Source of the DNA: Pinguiococcus pyrenoidosus
Lineage: Eukaryota > Sar > Pinguiophyceae > Pinguiochrysidales > Pinguiochrysidaceae
Reading direction: 5' to 3'
DNA: 46,183 nt
Assembly: GCA_019677205.1 (NCBI GenBank)
Contig: JAAMXY010000991.1
Span: forward strand, 1 to 46,183
Made by a program: the position numbers and the translations under genes. Below the pieces are notes generated by a model. The model saw only the letters and a program-made list of their open reading frames with translations, made no database searches and had not been told where the DNA came from. Positions 23,057 through 32,697 of this stretch are shown here, in pieces (the stretch's first letter is position 1; each line of letters starts with the position of its first letter).

Positions 23057-24058
23057 ATGAGTTCCGAGTACTGGGCCTCGGCCTCTGCCTCGGAGGGCTT
23101 TTCCTTCAGCTGCGATTTGCTGTCCGAGGCCGTCGCTTGCCTTCTGGGCCGAGCGAATCGCGTGGAAGAGCCGGAGTCTCCACATGCGATCGAGGGGCTT
23201 TTGGTCTGGTGCGCGGTGTACTACACCGCCGCACTGCTGGTGCTGAACTGGTCGCTACGCCTCGCAATGGTGCAGCCCTTGTTGCGCTTGGCCATGACGG
23301 CGTATCATGGCCGAAGCCCCTCGCAAGTGAAGCTGGAGAAGATGGCGCAATCGGTGATGGAGGCGCTTTTCTACGGCGGATCCTTCGTGGTGGGGGTGGC
23401 GGTGGTGTCTTCCGAGCCGTGGGTATTCACCCCGCAAGAGTGGTTCCAAGACGGCCGTCTGCTGAATCGTCGGGTGCTCTCTTGGTACTACGTCACTTAC
23501 GCCAGTCGATACCTGCAAGGCTTGGTCTCGGTGATGCTGGAGCACCGGCGGAAGGACTTCTTCGAGATGGTGCTGCATCACGTGGTGACGCTACTGCTCA
23601 TCTACCTGAGTTTCGCGTACGACGAGATGCGCATCGGGGCGGTCATCATGGTCCTCTTCGACCCGGCCGATGTGCCCCTGCACATCGCGAAGGTGTTCAA
23701 GTACGCCGACGACAACACCAACACTTTGCAGAGCACCGCCGATGCTTTCTTCGTCGCGTTTGCCGTGGTGTTCATCGTCTCGAGGATGATCATCTATCCC
23801 TACATGATCGCGGAGAGCTTCTCCTACGCGCTCTTCCACTTGCCGCCCGAGCGGAACCCGGGCGTGTTGGAGACCAGCCTCCTGCTTTGGATCACGGTGC
23901 TCTGGCTGATCAACTGCTACTGGGGCTTCCTCATCCTCAAGATCGGCTACAACATCTTCGTCAAGGGCGTGCCAGGGGACGACATCCGCAGCGACGACGA
24001 AGATGACGAGAGCGAAGAACCTCGCGTGGCCAAGCGGAAAGCCAAGAAGAATCAGTAG
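23057..24058 (+). CDS. TLC-domain protein, ceramide synthase-like
   Basis: Single-exon gene, 333 residues, with six or more hydrophobic segments. Family members N-acylate sphingoid bases with acyl-CoA in the ER. The Lag1 motif is recognisable at about residues 166-210: KDFFEMVLHHVVTLLLIYLS followed by RIGAVIMVLFDPADVPLHIAK. The double histidine (174-175) and both aspartates (202, 205) are kept, but the usual HD pair reads FD. The tail is acidic then lysine-rich (KRKAKKNQ), compatible with ER retention signals. I chose ATG 23057; the frame opens upstream only at a GTG. It is divergent from the Pol I factor gene and convergent with the flavoprotein gene. Ceramide synthase is the best guess, but other TLC proteins remain possible. 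Confidence 0.85.
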   Translation: MSSEYWASASASEGFSFSCDLLSEAVACLLGRANRVEEPESPHAIEGLLVWCAVYYTAALLVLNWSLRLAMVQPLLRLAMTAYHGRSPSQVKLEKMAQSVMEALFYGGSFVVGVAVVSSEPWVFTPQEWFQDGRLLNRRVLSWYYVTYASRYLQGLVSVMLEHRRKDFFEMVLHHVVTLLLIYLSFAYDEMRIGAVIMVLFDPADVPLHIAKVFKYADDNTNTLQSTADAFFVAFAVVFIVSRMIIYPYMIAESFSYALFHLPPERNPGVLETSLLLWITVLWLINCYWGFLILKIGYNIFVKGVPGDDIRSDDEDDESEEPRVAKRKAKKNQ

Positions 24059-24609
24059 CAGCAGGGAAGGAGACGAGAGGAGAGGGAATAGAAGCTGCAT
24101 TCGGAAGCGCAAGGCCTACCCACACGACTTTCCGACGGCAGAGAGCTTAAAACATGATGAAGATACCATTCGCGTGCGGTGAAAGCAGATTAGGAAGCAG
24201 GATGCCGCACGCTTCCCTCGGTCGATCGCGGTTGATAGGCGACGAGATGTAGAGCGGAGATGCTCCGGTGACGGCCGAGGACAGAAGGGGACGTCCGCTT
24301 AAGGTAGACGCAGGAATTCAAAGGCAAGGTGACGTGAAGCGAATGCCAGCGTCGACAAATCCCATACCCAAGATAGTAGAAGCAACCAAGCAGAAATCCT
24401 TGCTCAACATCTACAGGTACAATCCGCATGCACACACCGAGGTGTTCCGCCCCTCATTCTTCTGATTCTTCCGATTCTTCTGATTCTTCTGATTCTTCTA
24501 ATTCGTTTTCCTCTTCCTCTTCTTCTTCTCATTCGTCTTCTTCTTCTTCGGTATCGTCCTAGTCAGTATCAGATTCTTTCGCTGCATCTGCCCGGAGAAC
24601 CTCCCCTGC
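24059..24609. other. Convergent 3' region, TLC and flavoprotein genes
   Basis: No gene. It holds the 3' ends of two convergent genes and the pyrimidine-rich microsatellite described separately. Confidence 0.5.
24456..24550. repeat. Pyrimidine microsatellite with 9-bp unit
   Basis: Five near-perfect copies of ATTCTTCTG (24456-24500) run into an irregular CTT/TTC-rich tract to about 24550, including a second half-unit ATTCGTCTTC. The strand bias is complete (pyrimidines on the plus strand). It lies about 60 bases past the end of the flavoprotein gene, between two convergent genes. Confidence 0.85.
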
Positions 24610-26733
24610 TCAGACTGATCGGAGCAACAGAAAGGAAAACAGAGCACCGACCCCGGCGCCGACGCAGAAACCCACACCGAAGAAGCGTCCCAGGCCGCCG
24701 GCCGTTGTCCTCGGCGGCACGAGCAGCCGTTCCGCGGGATAGGCGACTTTCAGCTTCGTATTGGAATCATTGGTCACCACCTTTTCCCAGGCCTTCATCT
24801 TGCATTGGAAGGCGCAGCCCGCCACCGCTTCCGAAAGAGTCGGGTACGAGTGGATCACGCCCCCGAGACCAGTTCTCCCCAGCGGCACGTTGAATTGGAT
24901 TGCGACGGTGAGCTCGCTGATCATTTCCCCCGCGCAGGGCGCAACGATGGTTGCGCCGATGATCTTCTCCGACCCCTTCTTGCAGTGAACGCGCACGAAC
25001 CCGTCGGTCGCGCCCTCGAGGATGGCGCGGTCGAGGTGGCCAAAGTTGGCAGTGTAGGTGTCACACTCCTCGCCTCTGGCCTCCAGTTCGTGTGCGTAGA
25101 CACCGACGTGAGCAACTTCCGGCTCGGTGTAGGTACACCACGGCACGACCATTTCACTGACGCGCTCCTTGCCGCCGAAGAAGGCATTCTGCACGACCAT
25201 TTGAGCATGGGTGCCGCTCACGTGCGTGAACTGGTACTTGCTGCAGACGTCGCCCACGGCATAGATGTTGGGATTCGTGGTCTGCAGCAGGTCGTTCACC
25301 TGAACGCCCGAGCGCAGGTCGTAGTCGACGCCAGCGGCCTCCAGACCGAGCCCCTCCACGTTCGGCTTCCGGCCCGTCGCCACAAGGATGGCCTTGCAGG
25401 AGATCGCGCGCGGCGCCCCGGTCTTCTTGTCCTTGACGTTGACGACCATGTCCGGGAACTCGGCGCTGTGGCAGGGATTCTGGGGGCTCCAGCCGCTGGC
25501 ATTCTTGACGACCTGCACACTCTCGTAGTGGATGTCCGTCACGAACTCGATGCCATCCGCCTTGAGGCGTTCGTAGATCAGGGCCGCTGCGTCCGGGTCC
25601 TCCTTGGGCAGCAGCTTGCTGGAGCGAAGGACGCAGGTGACCTTGGTGCCAAAGAGGGCGAACGCTTGCGCCATCTCCAGTCCGATCGGGCCGGCGCCGA
25701 TGACGACCATGCTCTCCGGCATGGCGGTCATGTTGAACAGACTGACATTGGTGTGATACGGCGCCTCCTTCAGGCCAGCAATGGGCGGGATCGCCGCGGA
25801 GCCCCCCGTGGCAACGACCGCCTTGCCGAAGCGGATCTCGCGGTAGCCCCCGCCGTTGAGCTTGACCTCCATGGTGTTGGGCGACGTGAAGGTCGCCGTG
25901 CCGGTGAAGCACGCCGCTCCCACGCCGGTCGTGCCAGCCAGCGAGTCCGCCGGTGCGATCTTGGCGCGGAGCTCTCTCATGCGCTGCATCACCTGTTGAG
26001 GGTTGGCAGGAGAAGCGTCGAAATGAGTCTGTTTGAACTACATACGCCGCGTCGACTTCGTCTGCTTCCATGGTCGTACCCTTCCGAAGTCCACCACCAT
26101 CGTGTCCGCCATGACGTCCACGCCGAAGTCCACCGCGTGGCGGATCTCTGCGCAGCTCCGCGCGCAGCGGATGAGCGCTTTGGACGGCACGCAGCCCACA
26201 TTCAGGCAGTCTCCGCCGGCCAAGTGCTTCTCGACGAGAGCGGACTTGGCGCCTCTCCTCGCGCTCTGCTTGGCGCTCACGAGGCCTCCCGCGCCGGCCC
26301 CGACGGCCACGAGGTCATAGTATAGCTCGTCTCCGAACTCCGGCGCGGGGTTCAGCCACTCAAGTGGCGCCACCAGGTCCAACAGCTGTGCGTTGTTGTT
26401 GTCCAAAGGATAGACACCGATGTCTTCGGCGTCGCCACCCACCGGATGGCTCACGCCGTTGACCCCCACCTCGCTCTGCCAGGACTTGTCCTCTCCATTC
26501 GCAGCCTTCGCGGGCTTTCCCAGGCCGATGGAGGCCTGGATGGGCGGTCGAGATGCCATGCTGCGGCGTTTTCTTTGGCGCCCGAAGCGGAGTCTCGTCG
26601 CGCCGAAGGCCGAAGAGCGGAAGCGAAGGATGCGCAATTCTGGCTTGTTTCGGGAAGGATAAGGTTGGCTGGAAGTTGAAAACGGCGTTGATTGGGAAAC
26701 GGCCGGTGGAGCGGAAGATCGAAGCAGCATCAT
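24610..26733 (-). CDS. Mercuric reductase/LPD-like flavoprotein, C-terminal TM anchor
   Basis: Class I pyridine-nucleotide disulfide oxidoreductase. Two exons on the minus strand: 26733-26080 and 25992-24610 (87-nt intron, GTACGA to CAG), 678 residues. FAD fold VAVGAGAGGLVSA (143-155) is followed by the redox disulfide GGDCLNVGCVPSK (Cys176, Cys181), a NAD(P) fold VVIGAGPIGLEMA, the FAD motif NIYAVGDVC and the dimer-interface catalytic HSYPTLSEA, whose His and Glu are conserved. It resembles bacterial MerA-type reductases in sequence but lacks their C-terminal Cys pair. Unusual: an Arg/Ser-rich N-terminal extension of about 130 residues, plausibly an organelle presequence, and a C-terminal hydrophobic helix (VGFCVGAGVGALFSFLLL). 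An alternative start is ATG 26559, which would remove most of the presequence. The physiological substrate is unknown. Confidence 0.85.
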
Positions 26734-26847
26734 TGGTTTACGGAAGATTCTGCGGAATTCCGAAGGCGTCGCTTGTGACGGATGGAGAAACCTTGCGGTA
26801 GTCGAATTCGATGAGCCACGCGCTCCGTTGCTCCGTCCCAAACCTAT

Positions 26848-27870
26848 CTATCTTGTCTTCATTCTTCCAACGCTCAAAACTCCGGCATGCCCGAGCTTGT
26901 CCGCTCCGCGATCTTCGCCTTCCTGCGGCGGCTCAGGACGCCTCCGCTTCTCCGCGCGGCGCGTCAAGACGGGGGCCCGTCTCATCGGGAAGGACGCCAA
27001 GTCCCTCGCAGAGTCGTCGAAGCTCGCGAGCATCACCCGCGGAGCGACGCTCTTCGTCTGCGTCAACTGCGGTTTCTCCTGGGTCCGCTGCTTCACGGCC
27101 TGTATCCGGGCCATCTTCGCTTCCTCCACCAGGGCGGCCAGGTGCTCGTGCAGATCTCGTACGGCTGCAGCGCCGCGTAGGCGACGTTTCCTGGATTCCA
27201 GGGCGACCATCCGACTCTGAAGCGCCCCCCTCGGTCTCGGTCTCGGTGTCCGGTGCAGCGTTCTGGGCGTCCGGGTTGGGATGGACGGCAGCGGAGAAGA
27301 CGGCGAGACGAGTCTTCCCCGACTGCGCTCCCACCTGCCTCTGCATCTCGCCTCAGACCTGGGCGTTGGCTCCTGCCTTTGCGCAGGCAAGGCCGCTCGC
27401 TCAGACCGTCGCGGTGCGACATCTCCCTTGACCATCATGAAGATGTCGGGATGGGTCGGGTCGGTGTAGATGGTGCTGGGCTGCGGCGGAAGAAACTCGC
27501 CAGTGGCCTCCGTGGGCGACGCCGTCGACTCTGCAGGCGCGCGCCGCTCCGGCGACTTCTCCTTGCACATCTCGGGTGGAACGGGCGACCGTCGAGGCGA
27601 GCTTTGCTGCTTCTCTGTCTCGGGTCGTTGCACCTCCACCTCGTTCCGCTCGTGCTCGAAGGCCTCCTTGGCGACTTCCCAGGTGCTCCACTGCAGTTTT
27701 TGCACCAGCAGCTCCCTCGACAAAGCTTCCCGCTGCCTTGGATTGCCTCGGCCGGCGAAAAGCCGCTCCCGCAGCACCGATTTGCCGTCCGTGTGCGTCC
27801 GCGGCGGCCGCTCCAAAAACACGCGGTACTTGTCCCCCAGGAGCCACTTGACCGGCACCGAAGTGTCCAT
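26848..27870 (-). CDS. Basic, proline-rich protein of unknown function
   Basis: Single-exon ORF of 340 residues from ATG 27870, ending 114 bp before the flavoprotein start. The N-terminus (VKWLLGDKYRVFLERPPRTH) and a segment EALSRELLVQKLQWSTWEVA look ordered. The middle is rich in Pro, Arg and Ser (RTPRTLHRTPRPRPRG) and is probably disordered. A helical, coiled-coil-compatible region follows (AAVRDLHEHLAALVEEAKMA), then a basic tail. I recognise no domain. The frame is much longer than surrounding antisense ORFs, and the tandem arrangement with a normal ATG supports a real gene, but homology is not visible. Confidence 0.5.
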   Translation of the reverse strand: MDTSVPVKWLLGDKYRVFLERPPRTHTDGKSVLRERLFAGRGNPRQREALSRELLVQKLQWSTWEVAKEAFEHERNEVEVQRPETEKQQSSPRRSPVPPEMCKEKSPERRAPAESTASPTEATGEFLPPQPSTIYTDPTHPDIFMMVKGDVAPRRSERAALPAQRQEPTPRSEARCRGRWERSRGRLVSPSSPLPSIPTRTPRTLHRTPRPRPRGALQSRMVALESRKRRLRGAAAVRDLHEHLAALVEEAKMARIQAVKQRTQEKPQLTQTKSVAPRVMLASFDDSARDLASFPMRRAPVLTRRAEKRRRPEPPQEGEDRGADKLGHAGVLSVGRMKTR

Positions 27871-28042
27871 CTTCCTCGTGGTCGTCCTCCCTGCTCTTTA
27901 CCTTCCCTCGAGGATGGTCACGCTCAAGATTGTGCAGAAGGAGCAACAGGAAAGGTCGGAATCCGCACCCGACTTCTGGGGAAGCGGCGCTCTCAGCGGC
28001 AGCCGGACCACTGTTACTTTTTCCTCCGACTTTCACCGGACC

Positions 28043-28082
28043 ATCATTCGATCATTCGATCATTCGATCATTCGATCATTCG
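28043..28082. repeat. ATCATTCG tandem array, five perfect copies
   Basis: Five exact 8-bp copies in a row, in the intergenic spacer between divergent genes. The array carries internal ATCGAT-like palindromes at unit junctions (CGATCATTCGATC). No coding role is apparent. Confidence 0.9.
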
Positions 28083-28423
28083 AAGCTCTTGTTATGATTG
28101 TTCCAAAACGATTTTAGATTATTTTTCCGAGTCTTCCGAGTCATGAGTTTGTGAATTTCTGGAGTTTCTCAACAGACCCGAGTCCATTTTCTTAGGAAAT
28201 TTTCAAATAAATTTGCAACTTTCGAAGGTTGCGTTCTGTGATTTGCCGACGGAATGGAATGCCGCCGCCGCTATGGCTCAATAGCGAGAAACGGACCGGC
28301 TGATCCAATCAATCCCATCCGCAAAGATACCACAATGGATCCGATTCTTCCAAATTTCCTATCTGGCCATGCCAAAGCCGCTTTCCCCCGTTCTGCACCG
28401 ACAGTCCGCGCGGCACTGTCGCG

Positions 28424-28439
28424 CAGGTCAGCTGACCCT
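28424..28439. promoter_or_regulatory. Palindromic element upstream of MOB gene
   Basis: Exact 16-bp copy of the block at 22943-22958, containing the 12-bp palindrome GGTCAGCTGACC. A second copy of its core (GTCAGCTGAC) lies at 28470-28479, giving 36 bp of spacing between centres of similar blocks. It sits about 200 bp before the MOB start codon and has an E-box core. Confidence 0.45.
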
Positions 28440-28635
28440 AATTCCTCCAGATCCTGCGGATCTGTACCAGTCAGCTGACCGTATATGTACTTGCGCCGTT
28501 CAGCTCCGCTCCAGATCTGAAACGCCGGAAGCGGCCTCCTCAGGGGGCGCCGAGCCCTAACCGAACAGCGCCGAGTTCCCCTTCAGCCGATCCCGCCGCT
28601 TTCCTCTCGCTGCGCGCCGCAGTCTCACCAGAACC

Positions 28636-29805
28636 ATGCTGCACAAGCTGGGCCTAGGTGGGCGCAACAACAAGAAGACGTTCAAACAGGTGGAGTGGCG
28701 CGAACTGCGGCGCTTCTTTCCAAGCACGCTCGCGACGTTCGAGCTCATCCGGCCGCGTTGCCACAGGTCAAGAGCCACAAGCAGGGCAGCAAGCGGGATG
28801 AGCTGTCCCAGTACACTCTCAAGACGCTGGGAAGCGGCAACATGCGCGGAGCGGTGGGACTTCCGCAAGGTACTGAAGTAGCGCGAGCGCCGCGGTCCGT
28901 TCCGCGCGACTCATGTTCAGCGCGTCTGGGCAGGCGAGGACGAGCACGAGTGGCTCGCAGTGAATGTGGTGGACTTCTTCAACGAGGTGAGCCTGCTCTA
29001 CGGCATCGTGGCCGAGGAGCCCATGGACGAGACCATCCCCAACGGCGGCTTTCCCGACGGGTTCACCTACATGTGGGGCGAGGGACTTCGGACGCCGGTA
29101 CGTCTCTCGTGGATTTCCTCCTTTTTCTCGGTCGAGGTTTTCTTGTCTTTTCTTTCCTGTTTTTCTTCTTGGTGTCTTTCTGGAGTTTCTGGTGTCTCTC
29201 AGTTTGATCTGCAATCCAAGCATCCATGTCGCGTTGCTCTGTGGTTGATGCTTTGGTTGAGAAGAAGAAAGAAGGAGCGCTCTCACAGTTGAGTACTCTT
29301 ATCTTAATCCCTCGCAGATCGAATGCACCGCCGACGAGTATGTCAACCATGTCATGACCTGGGTAGAGGAGCAGATCAACGACGAGGTACGGCAAAGCCT
29401 TCGTTGTCCCCCTTTATGAGCTGCAGAAAGATGCGGAGCTGCAGAAAGATGTGGAGCTACCGAAAGATGCGGAGCTGCAGAAAGATGTGAAGTGTGACCA
29501 TCTTCCCATGTTTGTCCCTTTCCCCTTGGCAGACGGTCTTCCCGTCGGATGCGGACGCGGCCTTCCCGCGCAACTTTAAGGATATCGTCAAGACCGTGTT
29601 CAAGCGCCTGTTCCGCGTCTTCGCCATCATCTACGCGTCGCGCTTCCAGCAGATGGAGGCCCTGGGCGCCGTGGCACACCTGAACACGTCGTTCAAGCAC
29701 TTCATCTTTTTCTGCCTAGAGTTCGACCTGGTTGAGCAGCGGGAGCTGGACGCCCTGGAGCCTCTCGTGCAACCCCTTCTTCAGCAGTTCGAGGAGTTGG
29801 GATAG
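28636..29805 (+). CDS. MOB kinase-activator family protein lacking zinc ligands
   Basis: MOB proteins bind and activate NDR/LATS-type AGC kinases in Hippo/mitotic-exit signalling. Five exons: 28636-28689, 28767-28869, 28934-29097, 29318-29386 and 29533-29805, giving 220 residues, the usual MOB1 length. Introns are 77, 64, 220 and 146 nt. Conserved core motifs are present: LKTLGSGNMRGAV, GEDEHEWLAVNVVDFFNEV, FKDIVKTVFKRLFRVFAI and HLNTSFKHFIFF. The zinc site is missing: positions equivalent to human MOB1 Cys79 and Cys84 are Pro82 and Ile87, and those equivalent to His161 and His166 are Ile162 and Arg167. The fold is probably kept without the metal. It resembles MOB1 most in length, but kinase partnership cannot be read from the sequence. 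Confidence 0.9.
29418..29489. repeat. 18-bp tandem repeat in MOB intron 4
   Basis: Four copies of an 18-bp unit (GAGCTGCAGAAAGATGCG and close variants: 29418-29435, 29436-29453, 29454-29471, 29472-29489). The copies alternate GCG/GTG at the end. They fill half of the 146-nt intron 4. Because 18 is a multiple of three, one frame stays open through the repeat. Confidence 0.9.
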
Positions 29806-30570
29806 ACGAGACGGGATGACCGGAAAATGCTTGTCGTGAATCACTAGGCAGAGATCATTGGCTTGACAAGCGAGCGTGCGCGCGGGTCAGATGTACATGG
29901 ATGGGACAACGATGCTACGAAAGGAACAGGCAGTCTTGCAGTCCCTATGCCTCATTCGTCTACCAGGACTCGTCAATTCAGGACCTGTACATCTGTCGGA
30001 GAAACACGTACGATGCTCGCGTCCCTCATCTACCAATGAATACACGGACACGCAGAGACCGGGCCAGTCTCCGGGCCCAGCGGCCACCCGCTGAAGTCTC
30101 ATGCAATACAGATTCACATCAATTATGCACTCACAAACACAGAGGATCCAAACGGAAAGAGGCAGCGGTGCCTGCACAACAGACTGTGCGGCACTCTCGC
30201 CACCCTTCGCGCAAGTGCAGGAAAATCGACAACGCGTCAAGCACGGCTGAGAAGGCCCTTCTGCTCTATTACGATCCGGCCTTGGCCTTGCCTTCAGGCC
30301 CGGAATCTCGGCGCTTCTCCACGCCGCGCCGTTGGCGCCGCGTTTGACAGGTACAACGAGGTAAGACGCCATGCTTCACAGCTTCCAAACGCGCTACTGC
30401 GGAAATATACTGCGGAAATAAACTGTGGATCGAGAAAGGCCGCTCCGACGCGCCGATGCCCACGCGCGGAGCACCAAGACCTCCTAGAAGATGAGGAGGC
30501 CTTCAAGCTAACAATCTACGATGAGCAACGCCTTGTCCAACGAGCAAGGAGGATCCCTCGCTGGAGCACT
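29806..30570. other. Convergent 3' region, MOB and CXC genes
   Basis: No gene is supported; the short ORFs lack domains. A mildly AT-rich stretch at 30395-30430 (ggaaatatactgcggaaataaactg) includes an imperfect 14-bp direct repeat. Confidence 0.4.
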
Positions 30571-32697
30571 TCAGACGTGTTCCTGCACAATCTGGAGCGG
30601 TGGATGGACGCCATGCGCGCTCTGCCTCGAAAGATGCGCATTGGCGACCTCGTCGCCACTATCACTGCTTGCGGAGCCGTCCGTCGAGCCGAAGCCCTCG
30701 GTCTCGTCCTGTCCGAAGGCGTGCGGCCTGCTGCGCTTCCCACTCCCCGCACCGCTGCCGACGACATTGCTCAGCGGCCGCTTCGGCGCCGGGATGGACG
30801 GCTCCGCTCCGGGAGAAGCCAGGCTCGTCTTTCCCGCCAACGTCATGAGCGCGACGAAGCCCTCGCCTTCCTCGATCTGCAGGCACGCGATCGCCTCGGC
30901 TCCATCCTGCTTCCACGACTCGTACGGCGACGGCCTGGGCGCTCCATTGGCAGCGGTGGCGCCTTCCGCAGCCGGTGCGGGGAAGAAGGTGCGCGCTTTC
31001 GCGCTGACTGGAAACGACGGACTCCCTCGTAGCGCGTCTAGGCTGGATCCGCTGAGCTCGCTTTCCGCGGCCAGCAAGGTCGACAGAGGCGAGCTCCGGA
31101 CGCTGCCACCGATTCCCTGGAATGCACTACTCACTGGGCTCGTCGCCACGCTCGTGGCTGCCGACGACAGCGCCAAGAGGTTGCTCAAGTCGCTGGTCAG
31201 CCCCGCGCCGCTCATGGCGTCCTCAGGCTTCAGCACGTGACTCAGACTCGCATCGGCGGTCACGGATCTAGTGGCCTTCCTCGGGGACGGCGTCCCGGCC
31301 TTCAGGAAGGCAAGGTCTTCCGCTGCGTCTAGAATGCTGTACGAGTTCTCTCCTTGCGACGCCGCTGCCGGGGCAGACGCCGATCGCGTCTGACCGGAAG
31401 GATTCAGCACCTCCGGGGCGAGGCCGCTGTTGATCGAGAGCAACTTCTGCCCCTTGGCAGCCCTCGGGCTCCTGCCCTGTGTCTTCTTCTGCGCATAGCT
31501 ATTACTACGGGCCCGCTTGCGGTGGCGAGTACCGGTCTGGATCGGCTCCGCGGAGCCGCGTGTCGCGGCTCCCGCCGCGTCCACTGCCACTGCTGGCCAT
31601 GGGCTGTTCTCTAGTGCTGGCGCCGGGGGCATGCTCTCTGCGGGAGCCAGCGGCACCTTGGGTCGCACGCTTGGGACGGGTGCTGGGGCGGAGGCGGCGC
31701 TCCCTGGCATGCTGCTTCCTGGGTGCGGTGGATTCCTCGGTCCCATGTTCTTACAATCTATGCAGCTGCAGCGCTCTCCACATGCCGCGTGGGCCTGGAA
31801 GCACTCGCAGTACTTCTTCAGGCAGCCGCTCTTCCGGCACCTGCAGCCTCGCTTGTGGCGGATGCCCGGACGGGACGTGGCGTCGGCAGTGCGCGCTTCG
31901 GAGCCGGCGAACTTGGCGTCGAAGGCCGTGGGGTTCCGCTCTAGGATGCTATGGATGGCCTTCTGCCGGTCGGCCTCGTGCTCTCTACTGTTGTGGCACA
32001 TCTGGCAGTTGCAGGACGCGACGCAGATCTGCTTGGCTGCAAAGCAGACGCAGTACAACTTGAGGCACTTGGAGCGCCTGCAGTTGCATCCCGGGCGGTG
32101 GCTTTGCGCCAGCGCGCCTTGCGTGCCCGCGTTCTTCGGCTTGGGCTCTATCGCCGTGGGGGGCGGCTTCATCACCACCGGCCTGGGATTCGCGGACAGG
32201 CTGGCAGCGAAAGGCGACGCCATCGCGGCCGGGGGCACCACTTGCGGCGTCGGCGTGGCCAGGGCAGCTGGCCGGTCGGGCGGGTTCTGCAGAAGCATCT
32301 GCAGGTGGTGATCTCGCGCTCGCGCCCTGGTTCCGTCGTACGGCGCCGCTCCCTAGGGTTTCCAAGGCCTCGCGTGAGCTTCTCGGTGCCGTTTGCTCCA
32401 CGTGATTTGAAAGGGGGGCAGCTGCAAAAAGCAGCGCGAGCGCCGGAAGCGCGGCGCAACAGTTCAAAATTTTCAACTTACATTGAGATTGATGGGCGGC
32501 GCGCTGGCCATGAGGTCCACGAGGTTGGGAAAGGTGGCCTGCGAGGGCGACGTCTCCGGCGTCTTCAGGCCCAGCAAGGCGAGAGCCATCTGCTGCTGAT
32601 GCTGGTGCTGCTGCTGCTGCTGCTGCTTGGCCGTGGCTGCGTTCACTTCGTTCAAGCCCGCCAAGCCGCTGTGCGCATTCGGCGCCACCGCGGACAT
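30571..32697 (-). CDS. LIN54/TSO1-type CXC DNA-binding protein
   Basis: Two exons on the minus strand: 32697-32482 (72 codons) and 32298-30571, joined by a 183-nt intron (GTAAGT to CTGCAG), 647 residues. It carries two tesmin/TSO1 CXC motifs: residues about 143-173 (CNCRRSKCLKLYCVCF through CNCQMC) and 223-254 (CRCRKSGCLKKYCECF through CSCIDC). The linker contains ILERNPTAF, the RNPxAF signature. Proteins of this class (LIN54, TSO1, tesmin) bind the CHR-type promoter element TTYGAA and control cell-cycle genes as part of DREAM/MuvB complexes. Exon 1 encodes a polyglutamine-histidine run. The long C-terminus is serine/proline/alanine-rich and probably disordered. Exon 2 happens to start at an ATG, but the exon 1 donor fits in frame. 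Confidence 0.9.
32586..32628. repeat. CTG/CAG run encoding polyglutamine
   Basis: Interrupted CTG-type triplets on the plus strand (CAG codons on the minus strand) encode QQQQQQHQHQQQ in exon 1 of the CXC gene. CAT interruptions give the histidines, which tend to stabilise such arrays. Confidence 0.75.

Larger units (their letters stand above)
27871..28635. other. Divergent promoter region, unknown protein and MOB
   Basis: No gene is supported. It contains the ATCATTCG tandem array (28043-28082), an AT-rich segment (28090-28220), a CCAAT box near 28302 and two palindromic GTCAGCTGAC elements near the MOB start. Confidence 0.5.

Noticed and set aside
24805-26325. 506-codon ORF antisense to the flavoprotein gene
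   Set aside because: It is the complement of conserved catalytic sequence, has no domain and reflects GC-rich codon bias.
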